DNA of 64,000 bases from Leucobacter luti (GCF_004217175.1 NZ_SHKI01000004.1:62001-126000), one strand, 5' to 3'. Shown: positions 1 through 8,055, numbered from the stretch's first letter. Program-made: numbers and translations. Notes: generated from the letters alone by a model not told the origin.

Positions 1-743
1 CCGCGGTCACGCCGCGCAGACGCTACATGCTGCACCTGCAGACGGCAGGCGTGGGCGAGATGGCCCAGGACGGGCGAGAGGCGACGCTGCACCCCGGCGA
101 CATGGCGTTCTACGACAGCGACCGCCCGTACTCGCTCTCGCTCGACGACACCTTTCGCAACTCGATCCTGGTGTTCCCGCAGCACCTCCTCAAGCTCCCG
201 CACCACGACACCCAGCAGTTCTCCGCGACCAAGATCGGCGGGAGCCAGGGCTTCGCGAAGATGGTCGCACCGTTCCTGCGCCAGCTGTCCACCGATATGG
301 ACCACCTCCCCGCCCACCAGAGCGCGCGCTTTGCGCACGCCGTGGTTGATCTCGTGTCAACGGTGCTGCAGGAGGAGCTCGGCAGCGCGCCGGGCGCCGA
401 GCCGCGGCAGCACGACACGATGACCCAGCTCTACGCGTTCATCGAGGAACACCTGGCGTCCCCGACGCTGGGACCGCAGCGCATCGCCGCCGAGAACTTC
501 ATCTCCGTGCGCACCCTGCACGCGATGTTCAGCAAGACCGGCACGAGCGTCGCTTCCTGGATCCGGCACCGGCGTCTCGAACTCAGCCGGGCCGCGCTCG
601 CAAACCCCGAGCTCGACGCGCTGCCGATCCACGTGCTCATGGTGCGCTTCGGCTTCGTCGACGCCGCGCACTTCTCACGCACCTTCAAGACCGCGTACGG
701 GGAGTCCCCCACCGAGTTCCGGCGCCGCACCCGATCCGCGTAG
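1..743 (+). CDS. AraC-family transcriptional regulator, 5' end outside window
   Basis: The frame is open from base 3 to the window edge, so the gene starts upstream; 246 residues are visible. The N-terminal part resembles the AraC-binding-like sensor domain (the HPGDMAFYDSDRPY segment), and the last ~100 residues form a two-helix-turn-helix AraC DNA-binding domain (VRTLHAMFSKTG and FGFVDAAHFSRTFK, ending in GESPTEFRRR). Family members are usually about 300-330 aa, so roughly 70-80 residues are missing. The ligand cannot be inferred. It converges on rpsO across a tandem repeat and a hairpin. Confidence 0.9.
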   Translation, partial: AVTPRRRYMLHLQTAGVGEMAQDGREATLHPGDMAFYDSDRPYSLSLDDTFRNSILVFPQHLLKLPHHDTQQFSATKIGGSQGFAKMVAPFLRQLSTDMDHLPAHQSARFAHAVVDLVSTVLQEELGSAPGAEPRQHDTMTQLYAFIEEHLASPTLGPQRIAAENFISVRTLHAMFSKTGTSVASWIRHRRLELSRAALANPELDALPIHVLMVRFGFVDAAHFSRTFKTAYGESPTEFRRRTRSA

Positions 744-746
744 CCC

Positions 747-808
747 GGAGGCGCGGGCGCTCCGCCCGGAGGCGTGGGCGCTCCGCCGGGAGGCGTGGGC
801 GCTCCGCC
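747..808. repeat. 21-bp tandem repeat, three units
   Basis: Three units of the form GGAGGCGYGGGCGCTCCGCC begin at 747, 768 and 789, just after the AraC stop codon. The first unit differs from the others at one base. Each unit has partly self-complementary ends, so it could fold, but no function is evident. Confidence 0.85.
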
Positions 809-830
809 AAGACGTGCCCCCACAACGCGG

Positions 831-862
831 AAGCGCCCGCCCCGAAACCGGGGCGGGCGCTT
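831..862 (-). terminator. Terminator hairpin after rpsO
   Basis: A perfect 14-bp GC-rich stem (831-844 with 849-862) and a 4-nt loop lie 21 bases beyond the rpsO stop. There is no real U-tract, as is common in high-GC actinobacteria. It may serve both converging genes. Confidence 0.75.
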
Positions 863-882
863 CGCAGAAAGTCAGGCGGCGA

Positions 883-1152
883 CTAGCGACGCAGGCCGAG
901 ACGCTCAATGAGCGAACGGTAGCGCGTGATATCGACGTTCGAGAGGTAGCTCAGGAGACGGCGGCGCTGGCCGACGAGCAGCAGGAGGCCACGGCGCGAG
1001 TGGTGATCGTGCTTGTGATCCTTCAGGTGCTCGGTGAGATCCTTGATGCGCTGCGTGAGCATTGCAACCTGGACCTCTGGGGAGCCGGTGTCACCGGGCT
1101 TGGTCGCGAATTCATCGATGATCGCCTTCTTGACGTCTGCTTCGAGTGCCAT
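883..1152 (-). CDS. rpsO: 30S ribosomal protein S15
   Basis: The 89-aa product is full length for S15, a primary 16S rRNA-binding protein of the 30S platform. Conserved family features are [11 protein letters not shown] near the N-terminus, [22 protein letters not shown], and the C-terminal [13 protein letters not shown]. The ATG at 1152 is preceded by a GGAAGGGG ribosome site. In most bacteria rpsO is followed by pnp; here the downstream neighbour is a converging AraC gene behind a terminator, so the gene appears monocistronic. Confidence 0.98.
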   Translation of the reverse strand: MALEADVKKAIIDEFATKPGDTGSPEVQVAMLTQRIKDLTEHLKDHKHDHHSRRGLLLLVGQRRRLLSYLSNVDITRYRSLIERLGLRR

Positions 1153-1247
1153 ATAGGGATCCCCTTCCTGTTGCTGCGCGGCGCCATCAGCGGGGTGCTG
1201 GGGCTCTCTTTATCCGCGGCCGTTCTGACGGCAACCTGCATAGCTTA
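1153..1247 (-). promoter_or_regulatory. rpsO promoter and about 80-nt leader
   Basis: On the minus strand a TAAGCT -10-like hexamer (1242-1247) would start transcription near 1235, giving an ~80-nt structured 5' leader. S15 often controls its own mRNA through such leaders in other bacteria; whether this one does is inference. Confidence 0.4.
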
Positions 1248-1312
1248 GCAGCTTCTGAGCGCCAGCGACACTTGACGGCCGCATGACCGCGCTTCGCCAC
1301 TGCCGCTCTCCT

Positions 1313-1372
1313 GTGATCACGCCGAAACACAACCGTCACTCCGGAGTAATCGCGGGGTGACGGTCACGAAAC
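1313..1372 (+). promoter_or_regulatory. Array of six GlnR half-sites upstream of amt
   Basis: Half-sites lie in exact 11-bp register: GTGAT (1313), GAAAC (1324), GTCAC (1335), GTAAT (1346), GTGAC (1357), GAAAC (1368). This is the actinobacterial GlnR arrangement GTNAC-N6-GAAAC repeated three times. Four half-sites match fully, GTGAT matches 4 of 5 and GTAAT 3 of 5. GlnR activates ammonium transporter genes under nitrogen limitation in streptomycetes and mycobacteria, so the site fits its target. Confidence 0.8.
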
Positions 1373-1434
1373 GCGGAGGGCGCACACTGAGGCAACGACT
1401 CGTTCCCGGAGACCCGGGAGGAAGGTGGCACACC

Positions 1435-2646
1435 ATGGAGGAACTCACGCCGCAAGACGTGTGGACGCTCGCGAGCACGGCGCTCGTGCTCATCATGACC
1501 CCCGGCCTTGCACTGTTCTACGGCGGCCTGGTCCGGGTCCGCTCGGTCGTCAACATGATGCTCTTCAGCATCAGCGCCATGGGCGTGGTTGGCGTCCTGT
1601 GGATCCTGTTCGGCTACAGCATGAACTACTTCGCGGAGGGCGAGAGCGGCTTCGCCGGCAGCCCGTTCAAGGACTTCGGGCTCGTCAACACCGATCCGAC
1701 CGCCTTCATCGGTGTCGCGTTCGGCGCGGTGTTCGCAATGATCACCACGGCGCTGATCTCCGGGGCCATCGCCGACCGCGTCGGTCTCGGCTCCTGGGTG
1801 CTGTTCTCGGGGGTCTGGGCGAGCCTCGTCTACTTCCCCGTCGCCGCGTGGGTCTGGGGCGGTGGCTGGATCCAGAATCTCGGCACCACGCTCGGGACGC
1901 CCGAGGTGATCGACCTCGCCGGCGGCACCGTGATCCACATCAACGCCGGCGCCGCGGCGCTCGCCCTCGCCCTCGTCGCGGGGCAGCGCGTCGGCTTCGC
2001 GCCCGGCTCGCACAAGCCGCACAGCGTGCCGCTCGTCACCATCGGCGCCGCCCTGCTCTGGTTCGGCTGGATCGGCTTCAACTCCGGGCTCGCGACCGAG
2101 GCCGGCGAAGCGGGCCTCATCGTGGTCAACACCCTGGGCGCCCCCGCGGCCGGCATCGTCGGCTGGATCATCGTCGATGTGCTGCGCGGCAAGAAGCCCG
2201 GTGTCATCGGCGCCGCGTCTGGCGCAGTCGCCGGCCTCGTCGCCATCACCCCCTCGGCGGCAAACCTCTCCCCCGTCTGGGCGCTGGTGCTCGGGCTCAT
2301 CGCGGGTATCGCCTGCGCCTTCGCGATCGATTGGAAGTACCGGCTCGGCTACGATGACTCGCTCGACGTGGTCGGCCTGCACCTGGTCGCCGGCGTGATC
2401 GGGTCGCTCTACCTCGGCTTCTTCGCGTTCGACGACGGCCTGTTCACCGGCGGCAACGGGGGGCTGCTGCTCGTGCAGACCATCTCCGTGGTGGCGGTCG
2501 CCGCGTACTCGTTCGTGGTCTCGCTCATCATCGCACTCGTGGTGAAGCGCCTCACCGGCCTGCGCGTGCCGCAGGAGGTCGAGGAGGCCGGCATCGACGT
2601 CGGCGCCCACGGCGAGGAAGCGTACGCCTACGAGACGGTGCGCTAA
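1435..2646 (+). CDS. amt: Ammonium transporter, Amt/Mep/Rh family
   Basis: The 403-aa integral membrane protein moves ammonium/ammonia across the cytoplasmic membrane. Amt landmarks are LALFYGGLVR near residue 25, AIADRVGLGSW, and the pore twin histidines at about residues 168 (VIHINAG) and 316 (GLHLVAG). The C-terminal tail GIDVGAHGEEAY is the regulatory tail typical of actinobacterial Amts. I chose the ATG at 1435 because a strong GGAGGAAGG site lies about 8 nt upstream; an earlier in-frame GTG would add an unconserved tail and run into the GlnR array. No glnK follows; a strong hairpin ends the unit, so it looks monocistronic. Confidence 0.96.
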   Translation: MEELTPQDVWTLASTALVLIMTPGLALFYGGLVRVRSVVNMMLFSISAMGVVGVLWILFGYSMNYFAEGESGFAGSPFKDFGLVNTDPTAFIGVAFGAVFAMITTALISGAIADRVGLGSWVLFSGVWASLVYFPVAAWVWGGGWIQNLGTTLGTPEVIDLAGGTVIHINAGAAALALALVAGQRVGFAPGSHKPHSVPLVTIGAALLWFGWIGFNSGLATEAGEAGLIVVNTLGAPAAGIVGWIIVDVLRGKKPGVIGAASGAVAGLVAITPSAANLSPVWALVLGLIAGIACAFAIDWKYRLGYDDSLDVVGLHLVAGVIGSLYLGFFAFDDGLFTGGNGGLLLVQTISVVAVAAYSFVVSLIIALVVKRLTGLRVPQEVEEAGIDVGAHGEEAYAYETVR

Positions 2647-2664
2647 CGATCCAGGCAGGGCACC

Positions 2665-2706
2665 GGGCGGGGTGCGGGGAACCACACGGTTCCCCGCACC
2701 CCGCCC
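2665..2706 (+). terminator. 19-bp perfect hairpin after amt
   Basis: Arms 2665-2683 and 2688-2706 pair perfectly around an ACAC loop. No U-tract follows. It separates amt from the next gene, whose -10 box begins only 9 bases downstream. Confidence 0.8.
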
Positions 2707-2715
2707 GCACGCCGC

Positions 2716-2721
2716 TAGGCT
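2716..2721 (+). promoter_or_regulatory. -10 box TAGGCT of a leaderless promoter
   Basis: TAGGCT fits the TANNNT -10 consensus and ends 7 nt before the ATG at 2729, so transcription should start at or next to the start codon. No ribosome-binding site lies in between. Confidence 0.6.
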
Positions 2722-2728
2722 TCGCAGT

Positions 2729-3565
2729 ATGACTGCATCACTCTCGCTCAACGTCTCACCGGAGCAGCTCACCCGGATCGCGATCGACATCGCCACGTCG
2801 GTGGGTGCGCGCATCATGGAGCTGCGCGAGATCGGAGTCTCGGTGGCCGATCGAAAGTCGAGCATCACCGACGTGGTGACCGCTGCGGACCGCGAGGCCG
2901 AACGGCTGGTCGTCGCGGCACTCCAGGAGGCTCGCCCGGACGACGCGATCCTCGGCGAAGAGGGCACCGGGATCCCCGGCACGAGCGGGATCACCTGGGT
3001 GGTCGACCCAATCGACGGCACAGTGAATTACCTCCACAACCTCCCCGCCTACGCGGTGAGTATTGCGGCGACGGTCGCCGACGACGCGGCGATGGCCGAC
3101 GGGCGGCGCGCGATCGCCGGGGCGGTCTTCTGCCCGCGCTTCGGCGAGCTCTACGAGGCGTGGGAGGGCGGCGGCGCGCGGCTGAACGGCACCGCGATCG
3201 CGATCTCGGGGGCCACTGAGCTGGCCACGGCGCTCGTGGGCACCGGATTCGGGTACACCGTCGAGCGCCGGATCGAGCAGGCCGAGATGGTGTCGCGCCT
3301 GCTGCCGCGCGCGAGCGACATTCGCCGCTCGGGATCCGCCGCGTACGATCTGTGCTCACTCGCCGCCGGCCGGCTCGACGCGTACTACGAGCGCGGCCTG
3401 CAGCCCTGGGACTACGCCGCCGCCGCGCTGATCGTGCGCGAGGCCGGGGGCGCGATCCTGGGCCGCGACGACGCGACGATGCCGGGAGAACCGCTGCTGT
3501 TCGCCGCGGATCCGCGCCTCGTGCACGAGCTGCGCGACGTGGTGCTGGGCGCGCCGACCGCGTAG
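2729..3565 (+). CDS. Inositol monophosphatase family protein
   Basis: The 278-aa cytosolic Mg2+-dependent phosphatase of the IMPase/FBPase-like superfamily shows the metal-binding motifs EEG (ILGEEGTG) and DPIDGT near residue 93, and the C-terminal PWDYAAAALIVREAGG. Such proteins hydrolyse inositol-1-phosphate, histidinol phosphate or related sugar phosphates; the sequence does not settle which. Candidates in actinobacteria include SuhB-type and HisN-type enzymes. The ATG at 2729 is chosen because a -10 box sits 7 nt upstream and the amt terminator occupies the upstream in-frame region. Confidence 0.9.
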   Translation: MTASLSLNVSPEQLTRIAIDIATSVGARIMELREIGVSVADRKSSITDVVTAADREAERLVVAALQEARPDDAILGEEGTGIPGTSGITWVVDPIDGTVNYLHNLPAYAVSIAATVADDAAMADGRRAIAGAVFCPRFGELYEAWEGGGARLNGTAIAISGATELATALVGTGFGYTVERRIEQAEMVSRLLPRASDIRRSGSAAYDLCSLAAGRLDAYYERGLQPWDYAAAALIVREAGGAILGRDDATMPGEPLLFAADPRLVHELRDVVLGAPTA

Positions 3566-3802
3566 CTGCCTGGCGGCGCCCGCGCGCGGGCGTCGTGGTG
3601 CCGTGGTGCCGTGCCGATCCGCACCGTGCTGTGCCGTGTCCGCCGTGCCCGCCGTGCCCGCCGCGCCGCCGCGTCCGCCGCGTCCGCCGCGCCGCACTTT
3701 AGTCAACGAGACTGACACAGGCATGTACTTTCTGGTGCAAAGTGTGTGAGGATGGGCAGCGGGACCCCCCTTTCCGTTGCACGTTTCCAAAGGAGGAAAC
3801 AC
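3566..3802 (+). promoter_or_regulatory. Low-complexity spacer and promoter region of the PotD-like gene
   Basis: Positions 3641-3697 carry a 9-bp-period run (CGCCGTGCC-like then GCGTCCGCC-like units). It is followed by an AT-richer island (3698-3760) unusual for this genome, with TACTTT at 3726-3731 as a plausible -10 and a small inverted repeat ACTTT-N7-AAAGT beginning at 3727. An ideal AAGGAGG ribosome site lies at 3789-3795. Confidence 0.5.
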
Positions 3803-5002
3803 ATGCCTCGTCCGTCGAGCGATCCCGTGATCCAGGAGCTCGTGCGTCGCGCACGCTCCGCCCAACTGAGCCGCCGTCAGCTTCTCCGGGGCAGCGCCCT
3901 GGGCGCCGCCGTGCTCGGCACCGGCGCCCTCGCCTCGTGCGCAGGGCCGAGCGGCCCGGGCGACGGCTCCGGCGGCACCCTCCGCTGGGCGAACTGGACC
4001 TACTACCTCGACTACGACGAGGAAACCGGCGACTGGCCGTCGCTGAACGAGTTCATGAAGCGGACCAACATCTCCGTCGAGTACTTCGAGGACATCGACG
4101 ACAACAAGACCTTCATCGCGAAGATCAAGGACCAGCTCAAGCTCGAGCAAGACACCGGCTACGACGTGATCGTGCCGTCTGACACCACCACGGTGCGCCT
4201 CGTCGAACAGGACCAGCTGCTGCAGTTCGACCGCTCGCTCATGCCGAACGTCGACGCGAACATGATCGACATGGTCAAGAACGCCAGCTTCGATCCCGAC
4301 CGCGTCTGGTCGGTGCCGTACCAGGCCGGCATGACGGGCCTCGTCTACAACACCCAGCTCTACCCCAAGGGCGTGCGCGAGGTCTCGGACCTGTGGGCGC
4401 CCGAGCTCAGCGGCAAGGTCAACCTGCTGACCGAGCAGGACGACACGCTCGCACTGATCATGCTTGAGCAGGGCGTCGACATTGAGGGCGACTGGGGCGA
4501 CCCTGAGTTCGAGGCGGCCCTCGCCGTCGCGAAGCAGCAGATCGACAGCGGCCAGGTCGCTACGGTCAAGGGCAACTCGTACACCCAGGACCTGGAGCAG
4601 GGTACGGTCTGGGCGGGCATGTGCTGGTCCGGCGACATCGCGATCCTCAACGAGGAGGCCGGTGAGGAGATCTGGAAGTTCGTGGTGCCCGAGTCGGGCG
4701 CCTCCGTGTTCGTCGACTCGTTCTCAATGCCCAAGGCCACGCAGGCGTTCGATCAGGTCCACGAGCTCGTCGACTACTACTACGAGCCGGAGGTGGCCGC
4801 CCAGGTCGCCGAGTACGTGCAGTACGTGTGCCCGGTCGCCGGCGCCCAGGAGGCGATGGCCAAGCTCAACCCGGAGCTCGCCGAAAACCCGCTCATCTTC
4901 CCCGACGCCGATCTTTCGGGGCGGATTTTCGACATGCGCTCGCTCACCGCCGAGGAGGACAACCGCTACACGCAGGCGTTCCAGAAGGTGCTCGGCAACT
5001 AG
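3803..5002 (+). CDS. PotD-like polyamine ABC transporter substrate-binding lipoprotein
   Basis: The 399-aa extracytoplasmic solute-binding protein belongs to the spermidine/putrescine (PotD/PotF) family. The N-terminus has a twin-arginine motif (SRRQLLRG) followed by a lipobox, LASC, with the acylated cysteine at about residue 46, so it is probably Tat-exported and membrane-anchored. The mature part opens with LRWANWTYYLDYDEE and contains YDVIVPSDTTT and the WAGMCWSGDIAI segment typical of PotD. Spacing from the AAGGAGG site to the ATG is ideal. No potABC genes flank it; it is followed by nearly 1 kb of repeats, so its permease and ATPase must be elsewhere. Confidence 0.9.
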   Translation: MPRPSSDPVIQELVRRARSAQLSRRQLLRGSALGAAVLGTGALASCAGPSGPGDGSGGTLRWANWTYYLDYDEETGDWPSLNEFMKRTNISVEYFEDIDDNKTFIAKIKDQLKLEQDTGYDVIVPSDTTTVRLVEQDQLLQFDRSLMPNVDANMIDMVKNASFDPDRVWSVPYQAGMTGLVYNTQLYPKGVREVSDLWAPELSGKVNLLTEQDDTLALIMLEQGVDIEGDWGDPEFEAALAVAKQQIDSGQVATVKGNSYTQDLEQGTVWAGMCWSGDIAILNEEAGEEIWKFVVPESGASVFVDSFSMPKATQAFDQVHELVDYYYEPEVAAQVAEYVQYVCPVAGAQEAMAKLNPELAENPLIFPDADLSGRIFDMRSLTAEEDNRYTQAFQKVLGN

Positions 5003-5167
5003 CGCGCCGCGGCGTGCGGCCCAGGGTGCGCGGCGCGGCCCGGCGCGGCGCGGCGCGGCCCGGCGCGGCGCGGCCCGGCGCGGCCCGGCGCGCATCCCGG
5101 CCCGCTCGCACAGATCCGCCCCGCTTCCCCAGATCCGGCCCACTGCGCCGGATCCGACCCGCTTCCC

Positions 5168-5246
5168 CAGATCCGCCCCGCTACACCGGGCCCCGCGCGT
5201 GAAGCAGCGGGTCGGATCTGAGCCGCAGGGTCGGATCTGCGTCGGG
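5168..5246. repeat. 79-bp core repeat, copy 1
   Basis: The core has outer arms CAGATCCGCCCCGCT (5168-5182) and AGCGGGTCGGATCTG (5206-5220), complementary except for one base, around a 23-nt loop. A further GGGTCGGATCTGCG follows at the end. It shares its length and most bases with copies 2 and 3. Confidence 0.85.
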
Positions 5247-5374
5247 GCTGGCCACGCCGCGCGCAGCGGGCAATGCGTACCGCGGACCCACGTCTCTCAG
5301 CCCGGCGCGCTCGCGCAGATCCGGCCCGCGGATCCGGCCGCGCTGCCCCTCCCCTCAAGTCCGACCCCCTTCAC

Positions 5375-5453
5375 CAGATCCGACCCGCTACACCGAGCAC
5401 CGCGCGTGAAGCAGCGGGTCAGATCTGAGCTGCAGGGTCGGATCTGCGTCGGG
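5375..5453. repeat. 79-bp core repeat, copy 2
   Basis: It has the same layout as copy 1: arms 5375-5389 and 5413-5427 with one mismatch, a 23-nt loop, and the trailing half-arm GGGTCGGATCTGCG. The block upstream (from 5301) is shared with copy 3. Confidence 0.85.
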
Positions 5454-5694
5454 CCCGTCACACCAGGCAGCCGGGCCACAGCCGGGCCACCCGACAGCCG
5501 CGCCGCGCAGCCGGGCTAGTCACGCTGCCGCGCCACGGCCGCGCCTGGCGGCCGCGCCTCACAGTCTGGCCACGGGCGCCCGGACGCCTCGCGTCCCCGG
5601 CCCGGCGCGCTCGCGCAGATCCGCCCCGCGGGCCCGGCCGCTCTGCCCCTCCCCTCAAGTCCGACCCCCTCCCCTCAAGCCCGACCCCCTTCCC

Positions 5695-5773
5695 CAGATC
5701 CGACCCGCTACACCGGGCCGCACACGCGAAGCAGCGGGTCGGATCTGAGCTGCAGGGTCGGATCTGCGGCGGG
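5695..5773. repeat. 79-bp core repeat, copy 3
   Basis: The arms at 5695-5709 and 5733-5747 pair perfectly over 15 bp. The upstream block from 5601 matches copy 2, with one extra copy of a CCCCTCAAGYCCGACCCCC unit. Confidence 0.85.
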
Positions 5774-5965
5774 GCCCGTCACACCAGGCAGCCGCGCAGC
5801 CGGGCCGGGCCGGGCCGCAGCCGGGCCGCAGCCGCGCCAGGCCGCCCCGCAGGCAGCCGCCCCGCACACAGCCGCCCGCGCCCGGGCCGAACGCACCGCG
5901 CTCCCGCGGGAACCGATCCGGAACCCCGCGAGAGCGCGAGTGGTGCGTGTGCCCGCCGGCCTCGA

Positions 5966-7438
5966 CTAGACGCCGAGCAGCGCCTCGATCGGCCCGCGCG
6001 CGAAGAAGATCACGAAGCCCACAGAGACCACCCAGAGCAGCCAGTGCACCTGCTTCGCCTTGCCCGTGAACGCGTGCACGAGCACCCAGGACACGAAGCC
6101 CGCACCGATGCCGTTGGCGATCGAGTAGCTCAGCGGCATCACCGCGGCCGTGAGGAAGACGGGCAGCAGCACGCGGAAGTCGGTGAGATCGATGTTTGCG
6201 ATCTGCGACATCATCATGGCGCCGACGATCACGAGGGCGGCAGCGGCCACCTCGGTGGGCACGATCTCAGTGAGCGGGGTGAAGAACATCGCGAGCAGGA
6301 AGACCAGCCCGGTGACCACGTTTGAGAGGCCCGTGCGCGCGCCCTCGCCGATGCCGGCGCCCGACTCGATGAACACGGTCGTGGACGACGACGAGGTGCT
6401 GCCGCCGACGACCGCGCCGACGCCCTCAACGATGAGCGCCGACTTGATCCGCGGGAAGTTCCCCTTCGCGTCGGCCAGGCCGGCCTCGCGCGACAGCCCG
6501 GTCATGGTGCCCATCGCGTCGAAGAAGTTCGTGAAGAGCAGCGTGAAGACCAGCATGATGACGGTAACGAGGCCGACCTTGCCGAAGTCGAAGCTGACCG
6601 CACCGACCAGCCCGAGATCCGGCAGCGCGAACGGGTTGTTGCCCAGCACGGGCTCCGTGAGGCTCCAGCCACCCGGGTTGACGGCCCCGTCGGCGCCGAA
6701 CTTCGGCCCGATCTTCCAGATCGCCTCGACGATGACCGCGATCACGGTGCCGCTGACGAGCCCGATGAGGATGCCGCCCTTGACCTTCTTCGCGACGAGG
6801 ATGCCGGTGAGCACCAGGGTGATCACGAAGATGAGGGTGGGGATCGTGGCGATGAATCCGACGCCGGCCGGCCCGAGGCCCACGGGGGGCGACGACTGGC
6901 CGGTCGCGTCAACGAAGCCGGAGTTCACGAAGCCGATGAACGCGATGAAGAAGCCGATACCCACGGTGATCGCGAGCTTGAGCTGCACGGGGACCGCGTC
7001 GAAGATCATGCGGCGCAGGCCGGTTGCCGCGAGCAGCACGATGAGCAGGCCGTTGATGACCACGATGGCCATCGCTTCGGGCCAGGTCACCTCCTGCACC
7101 ACGGAGAACGCGAGGAAGGCGTTGATGCCGAGGCCCGCGGCGAACGCGAACGGGAGCCGCGAGACGATGCCGAACAGAATCGTCATCACGCCGGCAGCGA
7201 GTGCCGTCGCGGCGCTCACCTGGCCGAAGTCGAGCATGTTGCCCGCGACGTCTTCCTTGCCGGAGAGGATGATCGGGTTGAGGATCACGATGTAGGCCAT
7301 CGTCACAAAGGTGACGAGGCCGCCGCGGATCTCGGTTCCGAACGTGGAGCCGCGCTCTGAGATGTGGAAGAACCGGTCGAGTGCGCCCTTCACCCCCGCG
7401 GCTGGTTGCTGACTTGTCTCCTGCTGGGCGTCGGCCAC
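5966..7438 (-). CDS. NCS2-family purine permease, AzgA-like
   Basis: The 490-aa multi-pass permease is of the AzgA subgroup of the nucleobase-cation symporter-2 superfamily, which imports adenine, guanine and/or hypoxanthine. Characteristic stretches are GLVTFVTMAYIVILNP, AGLGINAFLAFSVV and STTVFIESGAGIGEGARTG. About 12 membrane segments are evident. The start is GTG at 7438 with GGAG 5 nt upstream; an out-of-frame ATG overlaps the ribosome site. It lies downstream of, and separate from, the FKBP gene, which has its own intrinsic terminator. Confidence 0.93.
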   Translation of the reverse strand: MADAQQETSQQPAAGVKGALDRFFHISERGSTFGTEIRGGLVTFVTMAYIVILNPIILSGKEDVAGNMLDFGQVSAATALAAGVMTILFGIVSRLPFAFAAGLGINAFLAFSVVQEVTWPEAMAIVVINGLLIVLLAATGLRRMIFDAVPVQLKLAITVGIGFFIAFIGFVNSGFVDATGQSSPPVGLGPAGVGFIATIPTLIFVITLVLTGILVAKKVKGGILIGLVSGTVIAVIVEAIWKIGPKFGADGAVNPGGWSLTEPVLGNNPFALPDLGLVGAVSFDFGKVGLVTVIMLVFTLLFTNFFDAMGTMTGLSREAGLADAKGNFPRIKSALIVEGVGAVVGGSTSSSSTTVFIESGAGIGEGARTGLSNVVTGLVFLLAMFFTPLTEIVPTEVAAAALVIVGAMMMSQIANIDLTDFRVLLPVFLTAAVMPLSYSIANGIGAGFVSWVLVHAFTGKAKQVHWLLWVVSVGFVIFFARGPIEALLGV

Positions 7439-7481
7439 AGGTGCTCCATTTCCTCAAGCTGGGCGTTTCCTGAACAGAGCT

Positions 7482-7487
7482 ACGCTA
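7482..7487 (-). promoter_or_regulatory. Candidate -10 box for the purine permease
   Basis: On the minus strand TAGCGT lies about 44 nt upstream of the GTG, with a weak TGTCGC -35 at 16-nt spacing. No purine riboswitch core is recognised in the short leader. Confidence 0.4.
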
Positions 7488-7515
7488 TCACCTGCGGCGC
7501 GCCGCGACAGCGGGC

Positions 7516-7560
7516 GAAAAATACCGCAGGCCCACCCGGCGAACCGAATGGGCCTGCGGT
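7516..7560 (-). terminator. Intrinsic terminator of the FKBP gene
   Basis: A perfect 12-bp stem (7523-7534 with 7549-7560) is followed on the minus strand by a five-T run. This is one of the few classical U-tract terminators in the window. Confidence 0.88.
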
Positions 7561-7575
7561 CGTGCGGTGCAGCGC

Positions 7576-7947
7576 TTAGCTGACGCCGAGCAGATCGATC
7601 ACGAAGATGAGGGTCTTGCCGGAGAGCGGGTGCCCGCCCGAGGTGCCGTATGCCTGCGCCGGGGGCACGATCAGCTTGCGGCGGCCGCCGACCTTCATGC
7701 CGGGGATGCCGACCTGCCAGCCCTGGATCAGCGCGCGCAGCGGGAAGTTGATTGACTCGCCGCGGCTCCACGATGAATCGAACTCCTCACCGGAGTCGTA
7801 CTCAACGCCGAGGTAGTGCACATCGACGGTCGAGCTCGCGAGCGCCTCGTCGCCGCTGCCCTCCACGACGTCAACGATCTGCAGCTCGGCGGGCGCGGGC
7901 CCGTCGGGGAATTCGATCTCAGGCTTCGTCATCGGTGTTTCAGTCAT
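7576..7947 (-). CDS. FKBP-type peptidyl-prolyl cis-trans isomerase
   Basis: The 123-aa single-domain cytosolic FKBP catalyses prolyl isomerisation in protein folding. Family signatures are VDVHYLGVEYDSGEEFDSSW, the FPL.ALIQGWQVGIPGMKVG segment and the C-terminal TLIFVIDLLGV. No signal peptide is present. The ATG at 7947 is chosen; a second ATG (7932) is also possible. No convincing Shine-Dalgarno is seen, but GAGAAT ends 6 nt before the ATG, so initiation may be leaderless. Confidence 0.94.
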   Translation of the reverse strand: MTETPMTKPEIEFPDGPAPAELQIVDVVEGSGDEALASSTVDVHYLGVEYDSGEEFDSSWSRGESINFPLRALIQGWQVGIPGMKVGGRRKLIVPPAQAYGTSGGHPLSGKTLIFVIDLLGVS

Positions 7948-8055
7948 GCCCTCATTCTCTCTGATTCTTGGGGAGTCGCGCCTCCGAGTTCGCTCAGAGG
8001 GAACCGGGGCGCATCCCGGGAGGGGCGGAGCTGCCCACGACCCCGCCCAGTCAGA

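Larger units (their letters stand above)
5003..5965. repeat. 963-bp gene-free repeat field
   Basis: No credible gene is seen. Positions ~5021-5092 are an almost pure run of GCGCGGCCCG-type units. The rest holds three diverged copies of a longer block (roughly 5085-5250, 5300-5480, 5600-5795), each ending in a conserved 79-bp core listed separately, plus scattered GCAGCCGGGCC and CAGATCCG words. The last ~170 bases are simple GCCGCGCCAGG-like sequence. The composition is more repetitive than any other spacer in the window. Confidence 0.8.

Noticed and set aside
1336..3021. 561-codon minus-strand frame over amt and the IMPase-family gene
   Set aside because: It spans two unrelated plus-strand genes and a terminator hairpin; the predicted protein is low-complexity Asp/Arg/Gly.
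5168..5773. CRISPR array
   Set aside because: Three 79-bp repeats with unequal 128- and 241-bp gaps and no cas genes do not fit CRISPR geometry.
5003..5965. Apparent reading frames through the repeat field
   Set aside because: They are products of GC-rich repeats, with no start signals and Arg/Pro/Ala-only composition.
7439..7481. Purine riboswitch upstream of the purine permease
   Set aside because: The leader is too short and lacks the purine aptamer core.
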